From Rossellomorea sp. AcN35-11 (lineage in GTDB: Bacteria > Bacillota > Bacilli > Bacillales > Bacillaceae_B), in NCBI GenBank assembly GCA_030388825.1, contig CP128835.1, positions 2,412,001 through 2,476,000 of the forward strand: a stretch of DNA of 64,000 nucleotides. Reading direction: 5' to 3'. Position numbers and translations under genes: made by a program. Positions 7,739-16,890 of this stretch are shown one piece after another. Positions within the stretch are counted from its first letter, which is position 1; each line of letters opens with the position of its first letter. Under the pieces are notes generated by a model. That model saw only the letters and a list, made by a program, of their open reading frames with translations, did no database searches and was not told the origin of the DNA.

Positions 7739-8747
7739 TGAACAAGGAAAGTTCCTGAAAAGATTAGGCAGTCTGTTGCAAAAGGGTTATACCTTCTCTG
7801 AAGCCATCGATTTTCTCTTACTCCCAAAAGAAAAAAATATGATGAAATTAAAAAAGAGAATGATTGGATCACTCCAAAAAGGAGATTCCGTTTCCTCGGT
7901 CATGACTAAACAATTAAATATCCCTAAACATGTCAGTGCCCAGATATTTTTCGCCGAGCATCACGGCCAGATGGGCCATACGCTTTCTGAAGCAGGAAGC
8001 TATCTCATAAAGCGCAGGAAGACGCAGCAGAAAATAAAGCAAGTCATTCAATATCCCCTCATGCTCGTCATCATTTCGATTCTGATGATGGTATTACTTC
8101 GCAAAGTACTATTTCCCAGATTTCAGTCCTTATATACTTCAATTGGATACGAACCCTCAACCAATCTGACCTATCTCTTACAATTCATAGAGAACTTTCC
8201 AGTCTTCATCAGTATATTCACCATCATGCTCGTGGCTTTTGTCTTTCTGTTCATTATGTTTAAACGTAAGATTTCTCCTATCAGGATTTCTATAACCATG
8301 TGCAGGATTCCTTTCATTTCTACTTATATAAAGCTTGGTCATGCCCATTTTTTTTCGAGAGAGTTAAGCTTTCTCTTGAAAAGTGGAGTTTCAATCACAG
8401 ATTCACTTCTCATTATGGAAAGTCAGGATTTCCGTCCGACACTACAATACACCTCTAAGCGATTGATCATTGGGTTGAAAGAAGGGAAGCCGTTTCATGA
8501 TTGCATTTCATCCCTTCCTTTCTTCAAAAAGGAATTGTCATTTGTTGTCCATCACGGACATTCCAATGGCCGATTAGCTGAAGAACTTCATCTCTATAGT
8601 GAGATGTGTCTTCAGGAGTTAGAGGAAAAAACGAGTGCATCACTCAAATACATCCAGCCATTGATCTTTACTTTCGTAGGACTATTCATAATGGCGATCT
8701 ACTTCTCAATCATGATGCCCTTATTTCAGATGATGCAGGGGATATGA
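7725..8747 (+). CDS. comGB: competence pseudopilus membrane protein ComGB
   Basis: 340 residues, GspF/PilC-family polytopic protein that anchors the pseudopilus machine in the membrane. Two repeated T2SF domains, with hydrophobic segments around LMLVIISILMMVLLRKVLF, FTIMLVAFVFLFIMF and at the C-terminus FVGLFIMAIYFSIMM. I chose ATG 7725 (MKKNDEQGKFLKRLGSLL), which overlaps comGA by 14 bases and matches the family start; the open frame extends upstream without a ribosome site. Confidence 0.9.
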   Translation: MKKNDEQGKFLKRLGSLLQKGYTFSEAIDFLLLPKEKNMMKLKKRMIGSLQKGDSVSSVMTKQLNIPKHVSAQIFFAEHHGQMGHTLSEAGSYLIKRRKTQQKIKQVIQYPLMLVIISILMMVLLRKVLFPRFQSLYTSIGYEPSTNLTYLLQFIENFPVFISIFTIMLVAFVFLFIMFKRKISPIRISITMCRIPFISTYIKLGHAHFFSRELSFLLKSGVSITDSLLIMESQDFRPTLQYTSKRLIIGLKEGKPFHDCISSLPFFKKELSFVVHHGHSNGRLAEELHLYSEMCLQELEEKTSASLKYIQPLIFTFVGLFIMAIYFSIMMPLFQMMQGI

Positions 8748-8867
8748 GTGAAAGGGAGGTATAAGGGAGGTGTTTGGAAAGATGTAAGTATTCCATTTAT
8801 ATTGTGTGAGAGACCACTCCAACCATGAGAAAGGCAACCGGACAATTTTATCTCAAGGAGGAACACC

Positions 8868-9173
8868 ATGCTCAAAAATGAAAAAGGATTCACCCTGATT
8901 GAAATGATGATCGTTTTGCTCGTGATATCTGTCTTGCTGTTCATAACGATTCCAAATGTGACGAACCAGAGCAATTCGATTAACTCCAAAGGCTGTGAGG
9001 CATTCATTCACATGGTGGAAGGCCAAATCGAGGCGTATAAAATGGATGGAAATTCGCTTCCTGTAACAATGGACACACTTGTTTCAGATGGGTATCTGAA
9101 TGATGATTATAAGGCGTGTCCGGATGGTAGTGCTATCTCCATTGATGCTGAAGGAAAGGTGACTTCCAATTAA
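8868..9173 (+). CDS. comGC: major competence pseudopilin ComGC
   Basis: 101 residues. Class-3 prepilin signal KG^FTLIEMMIVLLVISVLLF, cut by ComC between Gly and Phe with Glu at +5, then a long hydrophobic helix. Two Cys (KGCEAF, YKACPDG) match the disulphide of the family. It is the main subunit of the transformation pseudopilus. The ATG follows AAGGAGG at ideal spacing. It is separated from comGB by 120 bases and overlaps comGD by one base. Confidence 0.92.
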   Translation: MLKNEKGFTLIEMMIVLLVISVLLFITIPNVTNQSNSINSKGCEAFIHMVEGQIEAYKMDGNSLPVTMDTLVSDGYLNDDYKACPDGSAISIDAEGKVTSN

Positions 9174-9613
9174 TGAAGGCTAGTAAGGCGGAAGCGGGAT
9201 ACACACTCATGGAGATGCTTGTGGTCATATTGATCTTTATGACTTTACTCTCATGGGCCAGCTTTTCCATTCTTCCAATGAAAGAACAAAATGATCAAGA
9301 CCTGTTCCTTTCCCAGCTTCAATCAGACCTCTATCACATCCAAAGTCACAGCATCAGTCATGAAACCCCTGTTACCCTGACCTTTTATCCCTCATCAAAT
9401 AAGTACGTAGCCCGAACCATTACAAGACAAACCGTACTCATAAGGGAGCTGTCTCCTCTTATAAAGATCTCAACCAATAGCCTGATTGACATCACCTTCT
9501 TTCCAAATGGGAATACCAACCGATTTGGAAAGGTGAATTTTAAAATGGGGGATACCATCCTCCAACTAATGTTTCAAATCGGACAAGGGAGATTTTATGT
9601 ACAAGAATACTAA
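9173..9613 (+). CDS. comGD: minor pseudopilin ComGD
   Basis: 146 residues. Prepilin site EAG^YTLMEMLVVILIF close to the N-terminus (Glu at +5), followed by the hydrophobic helix and a beta-rich tail. ATG shares a base with the comGC stop. Member of the pseudopilus tip or priming complex (family knowledge). Confidence 0.88.
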   Translation: MKASKAEAGYTLMEMLVVILIFMTLLSWASFSILPMKEQNDQDLFLSQLQSDLYHIQSHSISHETPVTLTFYPSSNKYVARTITRQTVLIRELSPLIKISTNSLIDITFFPNGNTNRFGKVNFKMGDTILQLMFQIGQGRFYVQEY

Positions 9614-9926
9614 CGGATTCTCACTACCTGAAACGTTGATCGCATTCGCCTGCATCATGATGATTGCTGGTCTCTTCTTTCCGTTCCTGATTCACTATTC
9701 TTTTCAACTGCAGAGACTCCAATATGAAGTGGAGGCATTGAAATTCCTTGAAGAAGGAGTGGAGAAGGCAATCGTCAGCCAGGAGTATATTGATGACACA
9801 AAAAAGTTTAATGGTGTGAAGTATGAGTTCAGTTGGGAAGGTGGGGAAAATGGAGAAGCGTGCGTGCGATATATGGAAAATAAAGGTGTTGAAACCAGTG
9901 AAGTTTGTATTTCGAAGGGGGAATGA
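9597..9926 (+). CDS. comGE: minor pseudopilin ComGE
   Basis: 109 residues. Prepilin signal NTNG^FSLPETLIAFACIMM; the hydrophobic helix runs to about residue 35, then a charged C-terminal half with two Cys (GEACVR, SEVCIS). The start ATG 9597 lies inside the comGD 3' end (17-base overlap) after AAGGGAG. Coupled translation in the comG operon. Confidence 0.82.
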   Translation: MYKNTNGFSLPETLIAFACIMMIAGLFFPFLIHYSFQLQRLQYEVEALKFLEEGVEKAIVSQEYIDDTKKFNGVKYEFSWEGGENGEACVRYMENKGVETSEVCISKGE

Positions 9927-10353
9927 CGAAGGGTTTACATTGATAGAGGCTCTGTTAAGTTTTACAGTATTTTGCATGATATCACTTAGCATACCCCTCA
10001 TCATGAAGTGTTTTCATACCATAAAGAGTGATCTGATTCCTCCCCATTACTATGAATGGAATCTATTTCATGAAAGCCTGAGAAATGAATTGTGGAGTGG
10101 TGACAGCGTCTTGGTCACACCATTTAGAATTTCATTTACAAAGGGGGCGGATACCATTTCCTACGAAAGATATAATGACTCGATCCGAAGGAGGGTGAAT
10201 GATAAAGGACATGAAGTCGTATTACAGTCAATCGATTCATTCAGCTTCTCATCTATTGAGGAGGGGATGCATATGGATTTGGAGTTCGTTGGCGGAGAGA
10301 AAGTGGAGGGAGATTTTTTTTACTTTACTAAAGAGGGATCACCTGAACAATAA
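9898..10353 (+). CDS. comGF: minor pseudopilin ComGF
   Basis: 151 residues from GTG 9898, chosen because AAAGGTG stands about 9 bases upstream and the prepilin site NDEG^FTLIEALLSF then falls at residue 12. The open frame begins further upstream inside comGE but without a ribosome site. C-terminal half is soluble (YERYNDSIRRRVNDKGHEVV is typical of ComGF). Overlaps comGE by 29 bases. Confidence 0.82.
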   Translation: MKFVFRRGNDEGFTLIEALLSFTVFCMISLSIPLIMKCFHTIKSDLIPPHYYEWNLFHESLRNELWSGDSVLVTPFRISFTKGADTISYERYNDSIRRRVNDKGHEVVLQSIDSFSFSSIEEGMHMDLEFVGGEKVEGDFFYFTKEGSPEQ

Positions 10354-10696
10354 TGGATTTATTTTACCCTATACGCTGCTCCTTTTAATGCTTATTTCAT
10401 TATTGGGTCTTTCCGCCAGGGATCTTTTTATTACTAAGTATCAGTACTTAACAAATATGAAGAGCATGTATGAGAAAAATGTCAGTGTGTCCCACGCGAT
10501 TCTATTAGAGATGGAGAGTGGGGAGGTTGCTTCGAGGCAGTTGAGAGGGGACTATGGTGAAATCGGTATACAGAGCGAGATCATGAACCCCGAGGAAATA
10601 AAGCTTGAAGTGACGTTTAAACGAAATGGTAAGGTTTTTCTTCCAACTACGGTTGTGTATAATAAGGGAACAAAACACATCATACGTTGGGAGTAG
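10343..10696 (+). CDS. comGG: minor pseudopilin ComGG
   Basis: About 118 residues. The prepilin-like N-terminus NNNG^FILPYTLLLLMLISLL begins right after an AAGAGGG ribosome site, but the only codon near it is CTG (10343); there is no in-frame ATG, GTG or TTG at this point. The open frame continues upstream over comGF, where a start would add about 48 unrelated residues. The end TKHIIRWE fits the family. A CUG start, or an upstream start, remains open. Last gene of the comG operon; aroK follows at 4 bases. Confidence 0.75.
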   Translation: MNNNGFILPYTLLLLMLISLLGLSARDLFITKYQYLTNMKSMYEKNVSVSHAILLEMESGEVASRQLRGDYGEIGIQSEIMNPEEIKLEVTFKRNGKVFLPTTVVYNKGTKHIIRWE

Positions 10697-10700
10697 AAAT

Positions 10701-11210
10701 ATGAAACCGATTTACATTATTGGATTTATGGGAGTAGGGAAAACCACGATCGGTAAGGAGCTTGGAGACAGGCTTCATCTGCCGGTCATTGACATGGATT
10801 CATACATTGAGGAGAGAGAGAAGAAATCCATTAAAGAGATTTTTGATCAGGACGGGGAGCAATACTTCAGGGATATCGAAGCCGGTGCGCTTCTTGATTT
10901 GACCAAACAAGAAGCCATTATCACGACAGGTGGTGGTGTGGTGGAGAGGAAAGAGAACAGGGAGGTATTACGTCAACAGGATCTTGTCTTCCATCTGACA
11001 GCTTCTTTCGAAACATTATGGGACAGGCTGGAAGGAGATGGTGACCGCCCTCTCGTCCTGAAAAACTCAAAAGAAAATTTAAGGAGTTTATTTAATCGCC
11101 GTTTACCTCTTTATGAAAGTGGAAGTTCCATTACCATTCAAACAGATCATAAAACAACTGATGAGGTGATAAAGGAATTACTCCAGCATCTAGACGTGGA
11201 TGCTGTATAA
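10701..11210 (+). CDS. aroK: shikimate kinase
   Basis: 169 residues. Phosphorylates shikimate to shikimate-3-phosphate in the aromatic amino acid pathway. P-loop GFMGVGKTTIG at residue 7, shikimate-binding DMDSYIE and FRDIEAGAL, the Gly-rich TTGGGVV and lid Arg in GDGDRPL. ATG 10701 is preceded by GGGAG. It starts 4 bases after the comGG stop, so it may be read through from comG. Confidence 0.92.
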   Translation: MKPIYIIGFMGVGKTTIGKELGDRLHLPVIDMDSYIEEREKKSIKEIFDQDGEQYFRDIEAGALLDLTKQEAIITTGGGVVERKENREVLRQQDLVFHLTASFETLWDRLEGDGDRPLVLKNSKENLRSLFNRRLPLYESGSSITIQTDHKTTDEVIKELLQHLDVDAV

Positions 11211-11258
11211 ATTTCTTAATAACAGGGCATTCTGATAAAAGCGGAGGGTGGTGCTTTT

Positions 11259-11438
11259 ATGTCAGTGAATGACTATGTTAAGTTTATAACACAAACATTT
11301 GTCCAACATTATGAAAAATCACCTCATGAACGTAAAAAGATAAAGAAGCAACGAAAGAATGACCGTGAACCATTCCTCTTCAGATGGTTCGGGATCATAC
11401 CTTATGCATTTATGCATCTATTCAAAAAAAATAAATAG
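11259..11438 (+). CDS. yqzE: YqzE family small protein
   Basis: 59 residues: begins MSVNDYVKFITQTFVQHYEK, has a basic middle (HERKKIKKQRKNDRE) and a hydrophobic end (FRWFGIIPYAFMHLFKKNK). GCGGAGGGTGG stands before the ATG. B. subtilis has the small gene yqzE at this place after the comG operon. No function is known; the basic stretch plus C-terminal hydrophobic segment suggests a membrane-peripheral protein. Confidence 0.8.
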   Translation: MSVNDYVKFITQTFVQHYEKSPHERKKIKKQRKNDREPFLFRWFGIIPYAFMHLFKKNK

Positions 11439-11444
11439 GTTGAT

Positions 11445-11474
11445 AAAAGACTGTCCCTTGGACAGTCTTTTTTG
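11445..11474. terminator. terminator between yqzE and yqhG
   Basis: AAAAGACTGTCC, loop CTT, GGACAGTCTTTTTT. Symmetric enough to act on both convergent genes. Confidence 0.85.
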
Positions 11475-11515
11475 GTTTTGGAGCAGAAGTGTATCACACC
11501 TGCTCCATGCAATGA

Positions 11516-12307
11516 TTAATGGATATTCTGTAAATAAAATATCCCGCCATTAATAATATCTATGGAAATCTTTGGTTCATATTGTTCCTTTAGAGCTTGT
11601 TGTTCCAGGAAGTAGGATTCAGGTTTTTCTTCCTGATCCCCATAGAAATGATCCAATAATTGTATATCCTCCTCCCAGGTCTTCCTGGCTTGTTCTGCCC
11701 ACTCAACCGGTTCTTTTTTGATGTCCTCATAAAGAAACATTTGAATACGGTTCACTCCACTCCTGGGCTTAATGATCGGTGTCAAAGTGAAAGAGAAATC
11801 AGGAATCTTTGGTGTCAGGTTTCTGACCATCAATGACGAATGAAAATCCTCCTGGATGACTCCGTTAATCAGGTTTAAACCGATACTGCGAATACTGTCT
11901 TTCTTCAGATTGGATTGATAGGAAATTTTGATATTCAACCCCAGCCATGGAATTAGTGGGGTTTGTTGTCCACTGGGGGTTTGCCGGTTTTCATATAAAC
12001 GTATATATCCTGCAAGATTTCTTGTGGAATGGAAGATTTGGTGCAGCCTTGGAGAGCCGAAGTGGATGGACTCTCCCTTCAAGTCTTCCGGTACTTTGTC
12101 AGGATTGGTTATAAGGGATAATGTCATGGGATTTGGGGTACCCCCGGTCTTTTCAAGATAATGCCAGTAAAACGGACGATTCATCAGCTCCTTGTCCAGT
12201 TCAATCGTGAGCTGGACCGTCATATGCCCGTCTCCATTTGCAACAAGGTCACATCCGTTCGCAACGAAGTATCTCTCAAGAAATTGATGAATTTCGTGCT
12301 GATGCAT
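11516..12307 (-). CDS. yqhG: YqhG family protein
   Basis: 263 residues, starting MHQHEIHQFLERYFVANGCD, matching the Bacillus YqhG family. No recognised catalytic motif or membrane segment, so probably cytoplasmic. AAAGGAGG stands 9 bases before the ATG. It overlaps the 3' end of yqhH by 32 bases, so the helicase and YqhG are translated together and may work together, an inference from the conserved pairing in Bacillaceae. Confidence 0.8.
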   Translation of the reverse strand: MHQHEIHQFLERYFVANGCDLVANGDGHMTVQLTIELDKELMNRPFYWHYLEKTGGTPNPMTLSLITNPDKVPEDLKGESIHFGSPRLHQIFHSTRNLAGYIRLYENRQTPSGQQTPLIPWLGLNIKISYQSNLKKDSIRSIGLNLINGVIQEDFHSSLMVRNLTPKIPDFSFTLTPIIKPRSGVNRIQMFLYEDIKKEPVEWAEQARKTWEEDIQLLDHFYGDQEEKPESYFLEQQALKEQYEPKISIDIINGGIFYLQNIH

Positions 12308-13976
12308 TTGATTTCTCCTCCTTTAATTGTTCGGCAAATTGAATCATGCTTGTTAAATTCTCCATTTTAATCTTCATTTCACCCTCTGTTCTGGATGAAG
12401 ACATGATATCGGTCACATGTTCTTCAAAGTCACGGAAATCCAGGCGTGTAAGAATCTCGTCCAAATGACCGATCACACGTTCAAATAGGTTGATTTTTTC
12501 ATATAGAAGCTTTAATACATGTTCTTCAACGGTATTTTTAGTGGCGAAATTGTAAATATGAACATCTTCTGTCTGTCCGAGACGGTGTACACGACCGATT
12601 CGCTGTTCCAATCTCATAGGATTCCAAGGCAGGTCAAAGTTAATCACGTGATGACAGAATTGCAGGTTGATCCCTTCCCCTCCTGCTTCTGTGGCAATCA
12701 GTACTTGTGCATGCTTCTGAAATAATTCACGCATCCAGTCTTTTTTTCCGCGTTTGAATCCTCCCCTGAATGGAACAGAACTGATTCCGTGCTGCTTTAG
12801 GAACCATTGCAGGTAGAGTTGAGTTGCCCGGTACTCTGTGAAAATGATTACTTTATCATTAATCGTTTGGATGATTTCAAGTGCTTCCTGAGCCTTGGAG
12901 TTCATCGTCACGTTCTCTACTTTTTTCATGAGTAATCCAATGGCATTTTCAAAAGAGGACGATGGATTTTCCTTCTTTTCCAGCATGTTTTTTAGGGTAT
13001 AGAATACTGCTTCTCGAGAGCTGCAAGCTTCTCTTTGAAGGGTCAATAGTGAGAATGAGCTTGAACTCGTCCAGGCATCATAATCCCCTTTAAGCAGATC
13101 GATGCTGTTATATAAGTCCCTTTCGGCATCGTTGAAGTCGATTAACACAGTCTTAACGTGACGCTTTGTCCACTCGATGCCCGTATCGCTCCGTCTATTC
13201 CGGATCATCACTTTATTGATGAGGCTCTTTAAATGTTCATCCTCCTGAACCGTACGATCTCCTTTCTTATATCTGTCAGAAAACCCCGATTCATTTCCGA
13301 GATGTCCCGGCTTCAGGAGAGATACGAGATGAAAAATCTCTTCTACACGATTCTGTATGGGAGTCGCTGTCAGGAGTAAACAGAATTTTTTCTTTAGATT
13401 TTGAACAAATTCATAGTTTTTTGTTTTGTGATTCTTAAGTTTGTGAGCTTCATCAATAATCACCAAATCGTAATCCTGCTCATACACTTTTTCTCTATGA
13501 GGGCTGCGCTTGGCAGTATCCATGGAGGAGACCACGATGTCGCATTGATCCCATACATAACTCTTTCTCTGAGGCACAGCCGGTATAAAAAATTTACTGT
13601 TCAATTCATACGCCCACTGCGAGACGAGGGAAGCAGGAACCAAGATCAATACTTTTTTCACCAATCCTCTAATCATGTATTCTTTCAATATTAATCCAGC
13701 TTCAATCGTTTTACCCAGTCCTACCTCATCTGCAAGGATCGCTTTTCCGTTCATATTTTCGACGACTTGCCTTGCAGCTTCGAGCTGATGGGGAAGCGGA
13801 GTGACATTTGCCAAATGTTTTGGGGCCTGTAGGCCTTCAAAGTTCGGAATTGCAAGGTGGTGTTCAAATTCGACGGCTAACTTGTAAAGCTCCCAATTTC
13901 CCCAGGGACCATCGTTTTCGATTAGATTTTCCAGCCCCCCGCCCCATTCTTCATCAAATAAAACCTCAACATTCAT
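12276..13976 (-). CDS. yqhH: SNF2-family DEAD/DEAH helicase YqhH
   Basis: 566 residues of Swi2/Snf2 ATPase. Motif I ADEVGLGKTIEAG (about residue 82), motif II VIIDEAHKLKN, motif III LLTATPIQNR, motif V EGINLQFCHHVINFDLPWNP and motif VI RIGRVHRLGQ are all present. Such enzymes translocate on double-stranded DNA and remodel protein-DNA complexes. No extra targeting domain is evident. It forms a two-gene minus-strand unit with yqhG, divergent from gcvT. Confidence 0.88.
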   Translation of the reverse strand: MNVEVLFDEEWGGGLENLIENDGPWGNWELYKLAVEFEHHLAIPNFEGLQAPKHLANVTPLPHQLEAARQVVENMNGKAILADEVGLGKTIEAGLILKEYMIRGLVKKVLILVPASLVSQWAYELNSKFFIPAVPQRKSYVWDQCDIVVSSMDTAKRSPHREKVYEQDYDLVIIDEAHKLKNHKTKNYEFVQNLKKKFCLLLTATPIQNRVEEIFHLVSLLKPGHLGNESGFSDRYKKGDRTVQEDEHLKSLINKVMIRNRRSDTGIEWTKRHVKTVLIDFNDAERDLYNSIDLLKGDYDAWTSSSSFSLLTLQREACSSREAVFYTLKNMLEKKENPSSSFENAIGLLMKKVENVTMNSKAQEALEIIQTINDKVIIFTEYRATQLYLQWFLKQHGISSVPFRGGFKRGKKDWMRELFQKHAQVLIATEAGGEGINLQFCHHVINFDLPWNPMRLEQRIGRVHRLGQTEDVHIYNFATKNTVEEHVLKLLYEKINLFERVIGHLDEILTRLDFRDFEEHVTDIMSSSRTEGEMKIKMENLTSMIQFAEQLKEEKSNASARNSSIS

Positions 13977-14151
13977 CTTAAAAACATCTCCTTAATTCGT
14001 ATAAAAATGATTGCTCAAAACTCGTATTTAATGGTAGGATGAAAATAGATTTTCTAATGTTTAAAAAACTCGAAAATCCGAACATTCACATTTACAACAT
14101 TTCTTCTGTGTATTTCTAGTATGACCAAATGTTTCAAGGAATATTGGCGAA

Positions 14152-14365
14152 TGATAACAAGGGGAGAGACTGTGCATACAGCGCCGAAGGAGCAAGCACG
14201 TAAAGTGTGAATCTCTCAGGCAAAAAGACTCTTGTTGGACGCAACTCTGGAGAGTGTTTCCGTAATGGAAACCACCAAAGGGGAAAGCCGTTCATCGGTA
14301 AACTTTCAGGTGCAAGGACAGAGAAAACTTCTTTATGAAAAGGGGTTTTTCTGTCCTTTTTTCAT
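14152..14365 (+). ncRNA. tandem glycine riboswitch with terminator
   Basis: First aptamer from about 14160 (GGGGAGAGACTGTGCATACAG, then GCCGAAGGAGCAAGC and the conserved AATCTCTCAGGCAAAAAGAC). Second from about 14250 (CTCTGGAGAGTG, ACCACCAAAGGGGAAAGCC, TTTCAGGTGCAAGGACAG). A hairpin AAGGACAGAGAAAA / TTTTTCTGTCCTTTTTTC follows (14316-14362). Glycine binding relieves termination and turns on the downstream glycine cleavage operon. Confidence 0.95.
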
Positions 14366-14420
14366 GGAATAAAACTTGGTTAAGGATTATGCATGTAAGG
14401 AAGATAAAGGGGGAAAGGTC

Positions 14421-15527
14421 ATGTCAGAGTTAAAACAAACACCTTTATACGAAGTGTACAAAGAGTATGGGGGAAAGACCATCGACTTCGGAGGCTGGGC
14501 TTTACCAGTGCAATTCTCAAGCATAAAAGAAGAACATGAAGCGGTGCGAACCCGGGCTGGACTATTTGACGTTTCTCATATGGGAGAAATTGAAGTGAAG
14601 GGCGAAGGGGCTCTTGATTACTTACAAAAAATGATGACAAACGATGTCTCCAAATTGAAAGACGGAGGGGCACAATATACGGCTATGTGCTACGAAGACG
14701 GTGGTACGGTCGATGACTTATTAGTTTATAAAATAAAAGATCACGATTATTTGCTCGTGGTAAATGCAGCGAATATAGAGAAGGATTTTCAGTGGTTAAA
14801 AGACCATGAAGGTGATGGAGTAGAGGTCACCAACATCTCTCAGCATATGGCGCAATTGGCATTACAGGGACCTCTTGCAGAAGAAGTTCTCCAGACGATC
14901 ACACATGAACATAACCTGGGAGATATAGGGTTCTTTAAATTCCAGACGGAAGTGAATATAGATGGTAGACTTGCCCTTGTTTCCCGAACCGGCTATACAG
15001 GGGAAGACGGATTTGAGATTTATTGCGATGCAGCTGATGCAGCTCCTATCTGGAAGACAATCCTTAAAGCAGGCACAGAATATGGGGTCCTTCCATGCGG
15101 GCTGGGTGCACGTGATACATTGCGTTTTGAAGCCAATCTGGCCCTTTACGGACAAGAATTATCTCAATCGATCACGCCGATAGAAGCGGGTATCGGTTTC
15201 GCCGTAAAGGTTAATAAAGAAGTCCCGTTTATCGGCCAGGAAGTTTTGAAACAGCAAAAAGAAGAAGGAGCTTCCCGTAAAATAGTGGGGATTGAAATGG
15301 TGGATCGCGGTATTCCACGTCATGGCTATAAAGTGTATGCAGGTGAAGAAGAAATCGGGGAAGTCACGACCGGTACGCAATCTCCGACTCTTAAGAAAAA
15401 TGTAGGTTTAGCCTTACTTAATAAAGAGTTCACTTCCCTGGATACGGAAGTGCTCGTGGAAATAAGAGGGAAAAAGTTAAAAGCAAAAGTGGTAGCGACA
15501 CCTTTTTATAAAAGACCAAAGAAATAG
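14421..15527 (+). CDS. gcvT: glycine cleavage system T protein (aminomethyltransferase)
   Basis: 368 residues. Transfers the methylene group from aminomethyl-lipoyl H protein to tetrahydrofolate and releases ammonia. Typical N-terminus [20 protein letters not shown], catalytic Asp in [11 protein letters not shown] and folate-contact [12 protein letters not shown] 14421 follows GGGGGAAAGG; an in-frame TTG upstream lacks a ribosome site. First gene of the gcv operon under the glycine riboswitch; 16 bases before gcvPA. Confidence 0.95.
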   Translation: MSELKQTPLYEVYKEYGGKTIDFGGWALPVQFSSIKEEHEAVRTRAGLFDVSHMGEIEVKGEGALDYLQKMMTNDVSKLKDGGAQYTAMCYEDGGTVDDLLVYKIKDHDYLLVVNAANIEKDFQWLKDHEGDGVEVTNISQHMAQLALQGPLAEEVLQTITHEHNLGDIGFFKFQTEVNIDGRLALVSRTGYTGEDGFEIYCDAADAAPIWKTILKAGTEYGVLPCGLGARDTLRFEANLALYGQELSQSITPIEAGIGFAVKVNKEVPFIGQEVLKQQKEEGASRKIVGIEMVDRGIPRHGYKVYAGEEEIGEVTTGTQSPTLKKNVGLALLNKEFTSLDTEVLVEIRGKKLKAKVVATPFYKRPKK

Positions 15528-15543
15528 GGGAGGAATGACGGTC

Positions 15544-16890
15544 ATGAAGCATCGTTATTTACCGATGACAGAGCAGGATCAAAGGGAAATGTTAGACAGC
15601 ATAGGAGTAGCAAGCGTTCACGATCTATTTGAGGATATTCCCGAAAAGGTTCGTTTTAAAGGGGATTACAAAATCAAACAAGCGAAGTCAGAAACGGAAT
15701 TGGTAAAAGAACTGACTAAAATGGCAGCAAAGAATGCCGACCTGAAAAGCCATACATCCTTTTTGGGAGCTGGGGTATACGACCATTACATGCCGATTAT
15801 CGTGGACCATGTATTGTCTCGCTCTGAGTTCTATACAGCTTATACGCCTTATCAGCCGGAAATCTCTCAAGGAGAGCTTCAAGCCATTTTCGAATTCCAA
15901 ACAATGATTTGTGAATTGACCGGCATGGATGTTGCCAACTCTTCCATGTACGATGGAGGAACGGCACTTGCAGAAGCCGCGATGCTGAGCGCAGGTCAGA
16001 CCCGCCGTAAAAAAGTACTTGTGTCAAGCGCCGTTCATCCTGAATCCCGTGATGTTTTACGGTCATATGCAAAAGGCCAATATATTGAAGTGATTGAAAT
16101 TCCTCATACGAATGGTGTTACAGATGTGGAAGAATTAAAGAAGCTGATGAATGATGAAATTGCAGCGGTCATCGTCCAATACCCTAACTTCTTTGGACGT
16201 GTAGAAGAGCTGAAAGCCATTGAAGAAGTGACTCATGCTGAAAAAGCGATGTTTGTGGTTTCTTCCAACCCGCTGGCGTTAGGTGTACTTACACCTCCAG
16301 GACAATTAGGTGCCGATATTGTCATTGGGGACGCTCAGCCATTTGGTATCCCGAGTGCCTTCGGAGGACCTCACTGTGGATATTTTGCCGTGAATAAGAA
16401 ACTTATGCGGAAAGTACCTGGGCGCTTAGTGGGACAGACTGTGGACGAGGACGGGATCAGAGGCTTCGTTCTTACCCTGCAAGCCCGTGAACAGCATATC
16501 CGTCGGGATAAAGCCACATCGAATATCTGTTCCAACCAGGCATTGAATGCACTGGCGGCATCTGTTGCCATGACGGCTCTCGGTAAACAGGGAGTCAAAG
16601 AAATGGCCATGCAAAATATCCAAAAAGCACATTATGCGAAAGAGGCTTTTAAAGCAAAAGGATTTGAAATCGCATTCGAAGGGCCGACGTTCAATGAATT
16701 TGTCGTGAAGGTCAATATGCCGGTTAAAGAAATCAATAAGAGGCTTCTACAAAAAGAGATGATAGGCGGTTACGATTTAGGACTGATGGATGACAGCTTA
16801 TCTCAGCATATGCTGGTAGCAGTTACAGAACTTCGCAGCAAAGAAGAAATCGACGCATTCGTAGCAGAATTGGGGGATTGTCATGAATAA
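15544..16890 (+). CDS. gcvPA: glycine dehydrogenase (decarboxylating) subunit 1
   Basis: 448 residues, N-terminal half of the P protein that is split in Bacillus. It pairs with GcvPB to decarboxylate glycine with pyridoxal phosphate. Start [17 protein letters not shown]; conserved [20 protein letters not shown] and [20 protein letters not shown] chose ATG 15544: the ribosome site GGGGAGG is 10 bases away, whereas ATG 15535 is too close. Its end overlaps gcvPB by 8 bases. Confidence 0.95.
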   Translation: MKHRYLPMTEQDQREMLDSIGVASVHDLFEDIPEKVRFKGDYKIKQAKSETELVKELTKMAAKNADLKSHTSFLGAGVYDHYMPIIVDHVLSRSEFYTAYTPYQPEISQGELQAIFEFQTMICELTGMDVANSSMYDGGTALAEAAMLSAGQTRRKKVLVSSAVHPESRDVLRSYAKGQYIEVIEIPHTNGVTDVEELKKLMNDEIAAVIVQYPNFFGRVEELKAIEEVTHAEKAMFVVSSNPLALGVLTPPGQLGADIVIGDAQPFGIPSAFGGPHCGYFAVNKKLMRKVPGRLVGQTVDEDGIRGFVLTLQAREQHIRRDKATSNICSNQALNALAASVAMTALGKQGVKEMAMQNIQKAHYAKEAFKAKGFEIAFEGPTFNEFVVKVNMPVKEINKRLLQKEMIGGYDLGLMDDSLSQHMLVAVTELRSKEEIDAFVAELGDCHE

